64,000 nucleotides of DNA from Paenibacillus pasadenensis (GTDB lineage: Bacteria > Bacillota > Bacilli > Paenibacillales > Paenibacillaceae), in the NCBI RefSeq assembly GCF_023715725.1, contig NZ_JAMBOT010000008.1, forward strand, positions 62,001 to 126,000. The letters are read 5' to 3'. Positions 36,135-45,900 of the stretch are shown one piece after another (position 1 is the first letter of the stretch; every line of letters starts with the position of its first letter). The position numbers and the translations under genes were made by a program. A model generated the notes under the pieces. The model was not told where the DNA came from. It saw nothing but the letters and a program-made list of their open reading frames with translations, and ran no database searches.

Positions 36135-36251
36135 GATTAGATTGGCGTAAGATTTGGTCTGTTGCAAACCTCAGAAACCTTGATTTGACGGGCTTTTTTC
36201 CAATTGACTTCCGATCTATTTGGCCGTAATTCGATGGTTTTTGTTGTTGAT

Positions 36252-36274
36252 GTTTTACATCAATTTTACATCAA
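36252..36274 (+). repeat. Paired integrase arm-type sites, left end of the older element
   Basis: GTTTTACATCAATTTTACATCA: two direct copies of TTTTACATCA. The same pair occurs at 39922-39944 and, with one base changed in the spacer, at 38408-38430 and 50660-50682. Confidence 0.6.
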
Positions 36275-36351
36275 CGGCAACCCGTTGAAATTCTATGTGG
36301 AAAAGGTTGCTTCGGCTATTGTTTTATCATTTAGATATCAGAAATGAGCGG

Positions 36352-37168
36352 TTACAAACTCATGCCTTTATACCCCATCGCCTGATAGCCCTTAACCCTT
36401 TTCTTATACATGCTCATCAGCATCGGGACTTGCAAATCTATATAATCGTAAATCTGCACATCTTGTTTGCTTTGGTGAACCCGATGAAGTCGGCCCGCAT
36501 ATTGTTGGAGCGTCCCTCTCCAAGAGATGGGATGCACCAAAAATAAAGTATCCAGCCGCGCATCGTCAAATCCCTCGCCAATCAATTTGCCCGTCGCGAT
36601 GAATACTCGTTCCTCCGAATCTGGTATGCTTGCGATCTGCTCGCGTAAGGCTTCGCGTTGTTTCTTCCCCATTTTGCTTATCGAAATCCATGGCAAGAAA
36701 CCAACAAGTCTCATCTTGAAGCATAGGGTAGACACCAATTGTACGATTTATTGTAGCATCGAGATGCCGATAAATAACTTCATCTGACAAAGGCTCAAAT
36801 GCTTGATGGACACATTCCGAACATTTTATTTGAGGCTTTTTGCAAACATTCGTCCATTCTTTCTGGCAAAAAGGCGAATATCCTGATTTTCCGGATTTGT
36901 TCGTCCATCTCACGGGATAGATATCTTCTCTACCGCGAAAAAGAGAACGGAATAATGCTATTTTTTCTTCTGAGCTAGATTTTGAGTGTATAACACTTGA
37001 TCTTTCTTGCTCAATTGCAGAATTAGGTAAATATTGCGTCGTCGGAGGTGTCGTTTTCTCAATACTTGTATAATTGGAAAGTTGGAGTCTTAGGGAATGA
37101 TTCTCCTGTTTAAGAGCTTCTATTTCTTTCAAAGCTCTAAATAATTGTTGCTCCAGGTCGTTACTCAT
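36352..37168 (-). pseudogene. TOTE-like primase-helicase with a large internal deletion
   Basis: From ATG 37168 (AGGAGA upstream) the frame gives a short coiled coil (EIEALKQENHSLRLQL) and then the front of a TOTE-type archaeo-eukaryotic primase module: IALFRSLFRGREDIYPVRWT, SGYSPFCQKEW, the cysteine pair ECVHQAF, and CWFLAMDFDK. At about 36685 it jumps, in another frame, to the last 100 or so residues of the same protein's helicase: IATGKLIGEGFDDARLDTLF, SWRGTLQQYAGRLHRVHQSK, IYDYIDLQVPML. The primase catalytic core and helicase motifs I-III are deleted. Non-functional remnant. Confidence 0.75.
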
Positions 37169-37277
37169 ACGATCTCCTGAAATAATAGGTTTTGGACTTG
37201 TCTCTATTCTATCATAGGGGACTAGATAGATATGAAAAAACCGACTCTTCAACTTAAAGTAGAGGAGTCGGTTAAGC

Positions 37278-37691
37278 TTATTTTAAATCTATATTTAAAA
37301 GTGGGATATCCAATTCGTCCTGAACGAAGTTCATGTCAGAATCTCTAGAAATTAATGTAAGTTCATGAACTGACGCTGTCGCAATAATAAGGGCGTCCGG
37401 AGTTTTTAACTTACGTCCCTTACCTTTAAGATCTCTACGAAGCGTTCCAGCCAATTTTGCAATTTCTGACGTAACATCTATACATCTTTTGGATGTAAAC
37501 AGCTTTTCTGCACGAAGTTGTTCCTCGTGTTTTAACCCTGCGAACACTTCAGAAACCGTAATTGTAGAAAAGTAAATCGGCATTTTATCACGGGAGGCCT
37601 GTTGAACAAAATCGATAACATTACTCTCGTTCGTTAGAATCGCAATCGCAATATTCGTGTCCAGAAGATACCCTTTACTCATGTATTCCAT
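37278..37691 (-). CDS. vapC: PIN-domain toxin, VapC-type
   Basis: 137 residues of PIN fold: YLLDTNIAIAIL with the first catalytic Asp, STITVSEVFAGL with the Glu, TPDALIIATASVHELTLISR with the second Asp, and RDSDMNFVQ. These four acids coordinate the metal of VapC ribonucleases that cut tRNA or rRNA. The gene overlaps the end of its antitoxin by 13 nt, the usual TA arrangement. It lies inside the rlmD integration region, where it may stabilise the element. Intact. Confidence 0.85.
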   Translation of the reverse strand: MEYMSKGYLLDTNIAIAILTNESNVIDFVQQASRDKMPIYFSTITVSEVFAGLKHEEQLRAEKLFTSKRCIDVTSEIAKLAGTLRRDLKGKGRKLKTPDALIIATASVHELTLISRDSDMNFVQDELDIPLLNIDLK

Positions 37692-37912
37692 TCCTTACGC
37701 GATTTGCCCACTTCTTCAAGAAGTTCTTTGCCTCGTTCAGGCGTTAAAGTACCGGCCGCTTCCAAAAGATCATCAACGGAATAGTCATCTTCTTGAGCTT
37801 CCACAGTTTGCTTTTCAAGGTCAATCAATACACGAGTGTTATTTATGTTGAGTTTTTGAAGAATGGATTTTATCGCACTCGCGGTTAGTGGATCCATTTT
37901 TTTGGGGATCAT
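37679..37912 (-). CDS. VapB-like antitoxin
   Basis: About 77 residues: MIPKKMDPLTASAIKSILQK, RVLIDLEKQTVEAQEDDYSV, DDLLEAAGTLTPERGKELLE. The acidic C-terminus is typical of antitoxins that wrap around PIN toxins. The start is ATG 37912 or the adjacent ATG 37915; GGAGGG is better spaced for 37912. Paired by overlap with vapC. The N-terminal fold cannot be assigned to AbrB or RHH by eye. Confidence 0.72.
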   Translation of the reverse strand: MIPKKMDPLTASAIKSILQKLNINNTRVLIDLEKQTVEAQEDDYSVDDLLEAAGTLTPERGKELLEEVGKSRKEWNT

Positions 37913-38039
37913 CATTGTCCCTCCATTGTCACTTATTAACTCATTATAACATGGGTGAGGCTGTTTCAATAATCACCAATTCCTTCATTTGTGTGGAACT
38001 CAAACACGGGCATTTATTAAGCGCGCGTATGAGGGAAAG

Positions 38040-38350
38040 GTTGGCGAGGAGGACCATGGTTATTCCTGTTCTTCCACCCCGACGGACAACCGTTCCATTA
38101 CAAGGCACCATACCAATGGTTCCGAAATTTCATCTTGAAAAGCAAACTACGATATATTCGTTTTCATGATCTTCGGTATACGTCAGCCACGGTTCTGATC
38201 AACCAGGGCGTTCATGCCAAAACCATTTCAGATCGACTCGGACATGGAAACATAACGACAACCATGAACATATACGGTCATGCTCTCCGTACGGCTGACC
38301 AAACGGCTGCCGATAAGTTCGAATCACTTTTCAACATCAACAAGGCTTAA
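38040..38350 (+). pseudogene. C-terminal remnant of a tyrosine integrase (older element)
   Basis: The C-terminal catalytic domain is readable: LFFHPDGQPFHYKAPYQWFR, IRFHDLRYTSATVLINQGVH (box HxxR), ISDRLGHGNITTTMNIYGHA (His and the nucleophile Tyr), then ADKFESLFNINKA-stop. The first catalytic Arg, the core-binding domain and the arm domain are missing, and a frameshift sits near 38060. The family is the Tn916/phage-type integrase of Firmicutes. It is followed by a terminator, arm sites and an rlmD tail, the usual order at the right end of an element. Confidence 0.8.
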
Positions 38351-38359
38351 GGACAACAA

Positions 38360-38388
38360 GAGACGCTCGGGAATTTCCCGAGCGTCTC
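38360..38388 (+). terminator. Terminator of integrase remnant 1
   Basis: GAGACGCTCGGGA / TCCCGAGCGTCTC stem with a 3-nt loop, followed by a T-rich tract. Nearly identical to the hairpin at 50612-50640 after integrase remnant 2. Confidence 0.8.
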
Positions 38389-38407
38389 TCCATTCTTTTC
38401 GGCTCAT

Positions 38408-38430
38408 CTTTTACATCACTTTTACATCAA
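38408..38430 (+). repeat. Paired integrase arm-type sites, right end of the older element
   Basis: CTTTTACATCACTTTTACATCA, two direct TTTTACATCA copies between the integrase terminator and the rlmD tail at 38518-38553. Confidence 0.6.
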
Positions 38431-38517
38431 TGGCATTTTTCGACCACTGTATCACATCATTTAACATGCTGTACCACATTGAAAAATCCAATCAGGACAA
38501 GGGATATCAGTCTCTGT

Positions 38518-38553
38518 TCAATCCCTCAATAGCAAGGCCACCGACTCCACATG
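38518..38553 (-). repeat. Scar: detached rlmD 3' coding end (12 codons)
   Basis: On the minus strand it reads HVESVALLLRD-stop, versus HVESVALLVKD-stop at the live rlmD. The flank (38435-38517, including AATCAGGACAAGGG) also matches 50685-50769. Homology breaks at CCACATG, inside the att core, after which the DNA is unrelated. Confidence 0.8.
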
Positions 38554-38621
38554 TGACGAGTAGACAGTGACAATAAACATGTACGTGTCCGAAGGAATGT
38601 GTTTGCTCTAGATGTATAATA

Positions 38622-39168
38622 TCACTCTGCCCATACTCGATGAATGTTAGGCTTATCTTCTCCCGAGAAGGTTAGATGAAATACATCAGGATTGGATAAA
38701 GATTCCCACTCCCTAAACCCGATTAGGTCATCAAAATGCTTAAGAAGCAGTGATATCAGATTTCCATGTGAAACTAACACAATGTTTTTGTTCTCACCAT
38801 TCAGGACTTCCCTTACTACACTAATGGCACGGATCATAGCCGTGTTACTGGACTCTCCACCCTCATAACATATGTCTAAATCATCGTAGGTCTTGCGAAG
38901 CATACTCGCCAATCAGGATGATCCTTGCTTGATAAAAATCTTTCAGCCAATCTATCGTCCAAAACAACTTCTATACCTATATGTTCAGCCAATGGAGCTA
39001 TGGTGCGGTAAGCCCTTTCAAAAGGGCTTGAAATGATAAAATCAATATCTTTATCTAAGAAAAATTTAGTAAGATTCTCAGCTTGTTGAATACCTAGTTC
39101 AGTTAGCTTAGCATCAGGCTCTTGCCCATCTGTTTTCAATGTCGCACAACATAAACATTTTTCATCAT
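38622..39168 (-). pseudogene. Frameshifted histidine phosphatase (phosphoglycerate-mutase fold)
   Basis: ATG 39168 with AAGGAGATA upstream starts MMKNVYVVRH, the RH of the RHG/RHC catalytic motif. A one-base loss then gives TGA, and the frame continues as KTDGQEPDAKLTELGIQQAE, ISSPFERAYRTIAPLA, and DDRLAERFLSSKDHPDW. A second shift near 38900 leads to LRKTYDDLDICYEGGESS, VLVSHGNLISLLLKHFDDLI and the end. All catalytic elements (RH, SSPFERAYRT, VSHG) exist, but in three frames. Recently inactivated. It lies 6 nt after a Nudix gene and was probably co-transcribed with it. Confidence 0.78.
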
Positions 39169-39174
39169 TATTGT

Positions 39175-39597
39175 TTATCTCCTTGCAAATACTACTCTTC
39201 TTATACTCTCCTTTGTCCAAGGAGGAGATTTGGGATGATTCATAATTTCATCGTAGGTCATCCAATGAACGGCTTCAACCTCATCGGGACTCTTGGGATG
39301 TGCTGTACCTCTGTCATAATCACATAGGAAGACCATATTTATAACGTTGCATCCATCATTTGTCACAAAGGAGGAGCTGTATACAAGGTTCACAGCATCA
39401 TTTATCTCGATGCCAACTTCTTCATAAAATTCTCTTTTTACAGTTCGTTCTAGGATTTCGAGTGCGTTACCTTCAACTTCTACTTTTCCTCCCACAAGAG
39501 ACAGAGTCCCCCCTGCATGCTCCTCTTTGGTACTTCGTGTAATAACAAGCCATTTATCATCCCTACAGATTGCACCTTCTACGTTTACTATGAACAC
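39175..39597 (-). CDS. Nudix hydrolase
   Basis: 140 residues with an intact Nudix box: GGKVEVEGNALEILERTVKR followed by EFYEEVGIEI, fitting GX5EX7REUXEEXGU with a one-residue longer spacing. The N-terminus VNVEGAICRDDKWLVITRST is the usual first strand. The C-terminus contains EVEAVHWMTYDEIM. The likely substrate is a nucleoside diphosphate derivative, but this cannot be fixed. It lies between two rlmD scars, so it is part of integrated DNA; its downstream partner phosphatase is broken. Start ATG 39597 has GAGGGGAG upstream. Confidence 0.82.
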   Translation of the reverse strand: MFIVNVEGAICRDDKWLVITRSTKEEHAGGTLSLVGGKVEVEGNALEILERTVKREFYEEVGIEINDAVNLVYSSSFVTNDGCNVINMVFLCDYDRGTAHPKSPDEVEAVHWMTYDEIMNHPKSPPWTKESIRRVVFARR

Positions 39598-39756
39598 GTT
39601 GTGTTGCTCCCCTCTAAAGAGATTTCATTATTGAAACTTTAGCATTATTCCCCTTATGTTGGAAGCTTGTATGCGTACAAGTTATCCAAAAAATTCACAA
39701 AAAAAGAAGCGGGATTTACCCGCTCCATTGCTGTATATGCCAATACACCTCAACTA

Positions 39757-39807
39757 TTAGTCTTTCCTGACCAACAGTGAGCAACACTCCACATGCACCG
39801 TATGCGG
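39757..39807 (-). repeat. Scar: second detached rlmD 3' end with full att core
   Basis: Seventeen minus-strand codons read PHTVHVECCSLLVRKD-stop, a divergent version of the rlmD end PHTVHVESVALLVKD-stop. Bases 39788-39807, TCCACATGCACCGTATGCGG, are identical to 50798-50817 in the live gene. It marks the left end of the newer element. Confidence 0.82.
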
Positions 39808-39921
39808 GTTACGATTGGATTAGGATCTGGTCTGTTAGAATCCGCGGAAACCTTGATTTGACGGGCTTTTTACCATTTAGCTTCCGATCCTTTGGGCTGC
39901 ATTCCGATGGTTTCTGTTGAT

Positions 39922-39944
39922 GTTTTACATCAATTTTACATCAA
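39922..39944 (+). repeat. Paired integrase arm-type sites, left end of the newer element
   Basis: GTTTTACATCAATTTTACATCA, same pair and spacing as 36252-36274. The stretch 39808-39921 resembles 36135-36251. Confidence 0.6.
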
Positions 39945-39995
39945 TATAATCCTTTATCTATTTCTACCGATAAGGGTTAATTTTTGCATCACTGA

Positions 39996-42251
39996 TTACT
40001 CTATACTACCCGCAACTTCTCTGAGTCCAGTAGATATTTCTTCAACTGCACGAACAGATACTGTATCTTGATTAACAATATCAAAATCCTTCATCATCAT
40101 TTTATAATGAGCAATATGATTCTTTTTATCGAAAATACTCTTAAAGACACCCAAATATCTATCTACTAAATCTATATTACTTTCAACATATAAATCCTCA
40201 CTTATTGAATGAGAACCATCATTTATCCAAGAAAGCAAAGATCTACATATCATTTTTTCTTCATTCTCAAATTCACTTTCAAGATCATCAATGTTTGTAT
40301 CACCGAAAAATTTAAAATAATTCTCAAGAATTCGTCTCATAATATTTTGAATTGATACGAAATTATGATTATTAGAGTTCCGTAGTTCCTTCCAGAGTAA
40401 TTCATAAGAGCTTCTAATAGGATTTTTATCAAATGGTTCAATTGTTGTTGTTTCATTATTCTTTCTCAATATCCAATATGTTGCATCTCCGAAACTTTTA
40501 TTACCTTGACTAAATGTAACTTCTTTATGAAAGTAAATATTATGTGTTAGAACAAAAAGCTGCTTTATGTCGGAACTGTTCTCTTTTATTTCGAACATTA
40601 TATTTCTGACTAAACTACTTACCATAAAGAGCACACTACTATCTAAACTTGAAATAGGGTCATCAATAACTACAATTTTCTCAGCCTGTATATCATTAAT
40701 TTCATTACTGCCTTTCAACAATTGATAATAATAGAGAAATGTAATAAACGTTTTTTCACCCTCACTAAGGGTTTCATTTGCATCTTCCCCATTTTCGCGG
40801 ACAATCTTATAGTTTCCCTTTTCTTCGGCGGAAGCCAATCGAAATGATTTAAAGCCAAAAGAAAACAATATCTTATTAATTTCCGTTACAGAATACTCGA
40901 CACTTGTAACTTGCTGTTGTTTCTGAAACAACCCTTGTTCAAACTGTTTTTTATATTGCTTTTTTTGTTCAGTGCTTTTCTCCAATCCAAATAGTACTTT
41001 ATCAATATTTCCTTTTTTATTGATAAAATCTTGATAGTTTGAGATGTTTTGTTCATTTATGTATCGCCAAACGTCTTTAGACAGATTTTCTTTTTCCATC
41101 TTTATATTCTCAATTAGTTTATTATGAGCAATAATCTTCTGATTTGATTCGATAATTTCTTGATTAATTGCATAAAAAAAATTTGATACTTTAACCAATT
41201 CAATACTTCTGCTAGGTTCTTTGCTTTTATTTTCTATTAATAACCTATTTTCTTCTAATCTTGATTTAATTAAAATTAAAGTACTCTGTAGTTTATTTTT
41301 ATCAATGAACTCGCCTTTAGAGTGGGCAAGCAACATTTCAATTTGAGAGATTGCATTAGATACATTTTCAATATATTTTTTTGAGGCTGTTTCCAGCCGT
41401 TGAATATTTTCAATATAAGTTTGATCGAAGTATGAATTTAGTTTCTCCTCAAATAAATCTGAAAGTGATTGTTGGCAAAAAGGGCAAATGCCTTCAGTTC
41501 CCTTTAGAACTATATGACCTTGTTTAACCCAATCACTAATCTGTAATTTTGTTATTAGTCGAGCAATATCAACATCTTCTTTACCGAGAATTTTTTCTCG
41601 AAATATTGGATCTTCTTCAAGGTGAGATTCGAACAATATCTCACTTAATCTATTAACTAATTCTCCTTTTAGTTCGAAAAGGCTTCCTTTCAGTTTACGT
41701 AATTCTTCAAGTGGACGTACTTCTCTTGAATTATTACTGGCTTCCTCTAAGAATTTGGTCATAAACCTATCTCGTGAATTTCTAAACCCTTCTATCGACT
41801 CTTTAAATTCAAGATCAATTTTTTTCTTTATTTCCCAACATGAGTCTTTAAAATTATCAATAATTCTATCCAACTCGGTTATCTTTTCAGAACTTGTCTC
41901 TGATAATTTAAAAATTGCTTCATCATGTTGTTTAATTTTCTCCTTAAGTTCAAAGATTTCGGATTGAAGTTCAACAGACTCTTTTCCTAACGTAAATATA
42001 CCTTTAATCGAATTTCCCATTCGAAAATTCTCATTAACAAAATTCCGATTGTAAACACTAATCTTAAAAGACCTACCCTGCCACTCCAATGAGCAATTAG
42101 GATACATTCCTGAATTCCGAAGAAATTCCGACAAAGTAGTCTTTCCGGAGCCATTGTTCCCATAAATAAAGTTAATTTCCCTTAAACCATCCAAAGTAAT
42201 TCCAAGTTGGTCATATGTGGCAATATTTCTAATAATAATTTTTCCAATCAT
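39996..42251 (-). CDS. RloC/PrrC-like zinc-hook ATPase, probable anticodon nuclease
   Basis: 751 residues. The N-terminal ABC ATPase has Walker A GNNGSGKTT (31-39). A coiled-coil region contains the zinc-hook CPFC (256-259), as in RloC. The signature TLSEGEKTFITFLYYY and Walker B KIVVIDDPISSLDSS follow. The last 150 residues carry R639-x3-E643 and H681 (in GSHS), which fits the Arg-Glu-His triad of PrrC/RloC anticodon nucleases. AAA_13-type proteins of this kind are held silent by a type I restriction complex and cut tRNA when phage disable it. It lies 0.7 kb downstream of hsdR on the same strand. ATG 42251 has a GGAGGCGGGGG site. Confidence 0.72.
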   Translation of the reverse strand: MIGKIIIRNIATYDQLGITLDGLREINFIYGNNGSGKTTLSEFLRNSGMYPNCSLEWQGRSFKISVYNRNFVNENFRMGNSIKGIFTLGKESVELQSEIFELKEKIKQHDEAIFKLSETSSEKITELDRIIDNFKDSCWEIKKKIDLEFKESIEGFRNSRDRFMTKFLEEASNNSREVRPLEELRKLKGSLFELKGELVNRLSEILFESHLEEDPIFREKILGKEDVDIARLITKLQISDWVKQGHIVLKGTEGICPFCQQSLSDLFEEKLNSYFDQTYIENIQRLETASKKYIENVSNAISQIEMLLAHSKGEFIDKNKLQSTLILIKSRLEENRLLIENKSKEPSRSIELVKVSNFFYAINQEIIESNQKIIAHNKLIENIKMEKENLSKDVWRYINEQNISNYQDFINKKGNIDKVLFGLEKSTEQKKQYKKQFEQGLFQKQQQVTSVEYSVTEINKILFSFGFKSFRLASAEEKGNYKIVRENGEDANETLSEGEKTFITFLYYYQLLKGSNEINDIQAEKIVVIDDPISSLDSSVLFMVSSLVRNIMFEIKENSSDIKQLFVLTHNIYFHKEVTFSQGNKSFGDATYWILRKNNETTTIEPFDKNPIRSSYELLWKELRNSNNHNFVSIQNIMRRILENYFKFFGDTNIDDLESEFENEEKMICRSLLSWINDGSHSISEDLYVESNIDLVDRYLGVFKSIFDKKNHIAHYKMMMKDFDIVNQDTVSVRAVEEISTGLREVAGSIE

Positions 42252-42955
42252 TCCCCCGCCTCCCATTAACACAAGTGTTTATTTTACACAATTCGGCATT
42301 AGGGCTATTTTTCCTCCAAATGATTATCTATTCATGTGTAACTTTCATGAAAAAATCGACGACTCCTAGTATACTTTTTAAGAACCTGTTATCACTAGTT
42401 TCTGAATTATATATTTTCTTTACCCGCCCCTGTAACTCCGGATGGTCAATTTATTTTTTTATTATGCTTTTCTTATCCACTGCTCGGTAATCTGCACCCT
42501 TGTTTACAGAAAAATAATGCGTATAAGTCATGACCCATATCTTCCGACAAATTCGAATCTTTTTAAAAGGTGTTTTAGTTGTTTCACGTCATACATAGGG
42601 GCATTCTGTGCAGCAAAGAAGTTAGTGATATTCGAATAGATACGGAACTGAAAAGGAAAGAAAGTCGAGCTCGAGGTCCTGAAAAAGTGAATTTCCCTAA
42701 TGCCCCCCACTGTTCCATCATCTCTTATACACCGAATCTAGCAAATTGGCAGAGCTACTCATTCTTCAATATTGCTTTTCCAGTGTTTGATTTTCATGTC
42801 TAGTTTGAATATATGCCGGATCATTCCGTTTACTTCTGGAACTCATCGATCATCCGTATATACATATCAGTGGATTCCAGTTTACAAAAAAAGTACCCAC
42901 AGCCCAAACACACTTTTCAAGTGTCCAGTCCTGTAGGTACAAGTAACATTTCATT
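42252..42955 (-). other. Gene-free gap between hsdR and the RloC-like gene
   Basis: About 700 AT-rich nt. Only short open frames of fewer than 75 codons occur on either strand, none with a good ribosome binding site and a recognisable sequence. No terminator or repeat was identified. It may hold the promoter of the RloC-like gene or the eroded remains of another gene. Confidence 0.4.
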
Positions 42956-45900
42956 TCATCTCAACTCATCATCTAAAGGTACAATAACCTCATCAAGTGT
43001 TTTTCTCCACTGGCGTTTCATTTCCGGTCCATACTTCAATGGTTTTGCATCGGGGTGTACGGCTTTATATTTATCAAATTGCTTGCTGTTGATGATTCCA
43101 CCAATATTCGGAATAGGCTCTTTTCCTATCTCATACTGGATCGCTGATAGATGCAGCTCACTTTCTTCCACAAACCAAGTACTTGCGAATTCCTCAATCG
43201 CTTTATTGTAAGATTCAGTGAAGAAACGACGTTTAACTGCAAGAATGTCTTCATCTGGAGCTATTTCTTTGGAATCAATCGCATTTAAAATTGCACGATA
43301 GACATCTTTAACAATTTCCGACTTCTTCATTTTTTGGAGTGCCTTTTCGATCTCATCACGAATATTCTGGTTATTGGCCGAGTACGTTTCTAATAGTTGA
43401 TCAATATAGGTTGAGTCAATGTCATAGAGTTTAATTGCATTTTCCCCATAGAATTCAATGCCTGAGAAGTCCGGTTCTGGCCCTTCCGGGTCCCCTTCAA
43501 CTTCTGCTTTTAATGATCCCTTAACCGTGTTGTACAACCCAATATATTCTTCTAAGGTTTTCACCTGTTCTTGAAGTGCTGTTGAGCTCTCCACTTCATC
43601 ATTATAATCATCGTACGTAACTAAGGCTTCGAAAGCATTGTTTAACTCTTGGAACGCTTTCACAAACTCAATCCGGATATCAAGTGGCGAGTGCTCGTCA
43701 ATATTGTTTGGAGTGGGTACCAGCGTTACTAATGTTTTGTGAGCCTTTTTAAAACGATTTTTAGATTCTTTATAAGTTGGGTAAACTAGATTAGATTCCT
43801 CTTGTTCTTTTGAGTATAACTTCGTGGCATCCGCTACATTTCGCTCCATTGTTGCAGGTTTACGGAATGTCACAATTAATCCTTTTGTTTTTCCTGGATA
43901 GGTACGATTAGTCCGAGAAAAAGCTTGAATCAAATTGGCATAGCTCAAATTTCGATCCACAAATAATGTTTGGATCGTCGGGGCATCGAATCCAGTCAAT
44001 AAGCGGTCCACGACAATGACCAGATCAATTTGTTTTCCAAACTCTTTGAATTCTGCCTTTTTACGAGCTAATCGATTGTTGATATCTCCATTGTATCGTT
44101 CAATATCTTCAATCGACCAAGCCGTATTATAATACTCGTTATATTCCTTGATGATTTCCTTCATTTCATCTTGAATTTGTTTGGCATTATCCTCGTTTTC
44201 TTGTGTCGAATAGGTGATGGTAATTCGGGGGAAATCTGGATCCTCAATCGTACGCCCCGTCCGAATCGGTTGTCCAGCAAATTCTTTGGCCAACCACTCT
44301 GGATCTTTTGTCATTTCTTTAATTGCTTTATAGTAGCGTTTCGCCATTTCAATCGAGCTAGTTGTTAAGATTGCAGACTTTTGTGGGCGACCGTTTTGGA
44401 AATCGAATTTGATATAAGCATTATCTGGCCTGAAGATCTTATGAATGACTTTTTGGATGTGCTCATCACTTTCATAAGTAGATGGTTCAATATATCCTTC
44501 CTTCTCTAATCCATCCATTTGATCGATCATCTCATTGATTTCATCATCACTAAGATCGACGTACTTTTCAATTTGACGCAACTGCTTGAAAATATAATTA
44601 TTTAATGAGGTTGGTTCAATCGTATCATCATGCTCTACCTGGAACCCTAAGACTGCCTTATCATCTAACGCGTTCTTAATGGTATAGGTGTGCAGGACTT
44701 CTCCATATTGATCATGCGTGGTGCGAGCTAATTGTCCTTTAGCTTGCTTTTTATTTACATCAAATATCGGTGTACCTGTAAATCCAAACCACGTGGAATT
44801 CGGAAAGAACTTCTTGATTGCTTCCATCCCTTCGGAACTTAACGCTCTGTGGCACTCATCCACGATAAAGACAATATGTTGCCCCAATAGTTTCTTAAAA
44901 CGCTGAGTGCCTTTTTGCTCTTCCAATTTTTGCGCATAGCTTAAGGCAGCCTCTAACTTTTGGCGAGTGGTAATAATCACTGTATTAGAATTAGCATCCG
45001 ATAGCAGGGTTTCACTTAATTCCTTTGCACTTCCGGTTCCTACAATTAAGCTGTTTGATCTGGCATTACCAGAGGAAATACCGGTATTAAACTCGGAAGC
45101 AAACTTAGTGAATTCGGATGTCGTTTGACTATCTAAGTCTTTGCGGTCAATCAGCATAATGGTACGATCCACACCTGATTTTCGAGCCAATAACTTCGTA
45201 GACACAAAGCTAGTCAACGTTTTCCCTGAACCTGTCGCATGCCACACATATCCTGATTCATGCTTCATGGCAGACGTAAATAAAGCCTCAATCGCATGGA
45301 TTTGATAAGGATGTAATACCATTAAAACCTTATTGTCTTGATCCTCACTAACAATTGTATAATTAGCGATTAACCGGTGTGCATCAGGTATGTTTAAGAC
45401 TTGTTTTACAAACTCATAAAGATTTTCAACTTTTCGATTGTCTGTTGTACGCCAGCTAAAGACAAACTTTCTGTGCATGTCCTTTGGCATTGCATTTGCA
45501 AAATATCGGGTCGTTTGTTCGTTGGAAATGACAAATAACTGAAGAGTAGAAAAGATATTGTTCCTAAACATCCCTTCTTCTCCGTATTTCTTGATTTGAT
45601 TAAAGGCTTGAAATACGCCGTCTTTAGCGGTGACCTGTTTCAATTCAATTTGAACAATAGGCAGCCCATTGATTAAAAGTGTCACGTCAAATCGACGATC
45701 ACGATCCTCTATGTTTGCCCTTTTTTTCGCGATCTGATGAACAACTTCATATGTAGAGATTCCACCACCAATGTCTTGATTGGAATACAACACCAATGAC
45801 ATTGATCCTAGGGACACATCTTCACGTTCGATTGTTATACGAGAAATCCCATTCTCCCCTTTGAGCCATTTAGCCGCATCAAAGGGGGTCTTTGTTTTAG

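Noticed and set aside
42275-42803. Several 60-75-codon frames between hsdR and the RloC-like gene
   Set aside because: None has a ribosome binding site, a family match or protein-like composition on reading.
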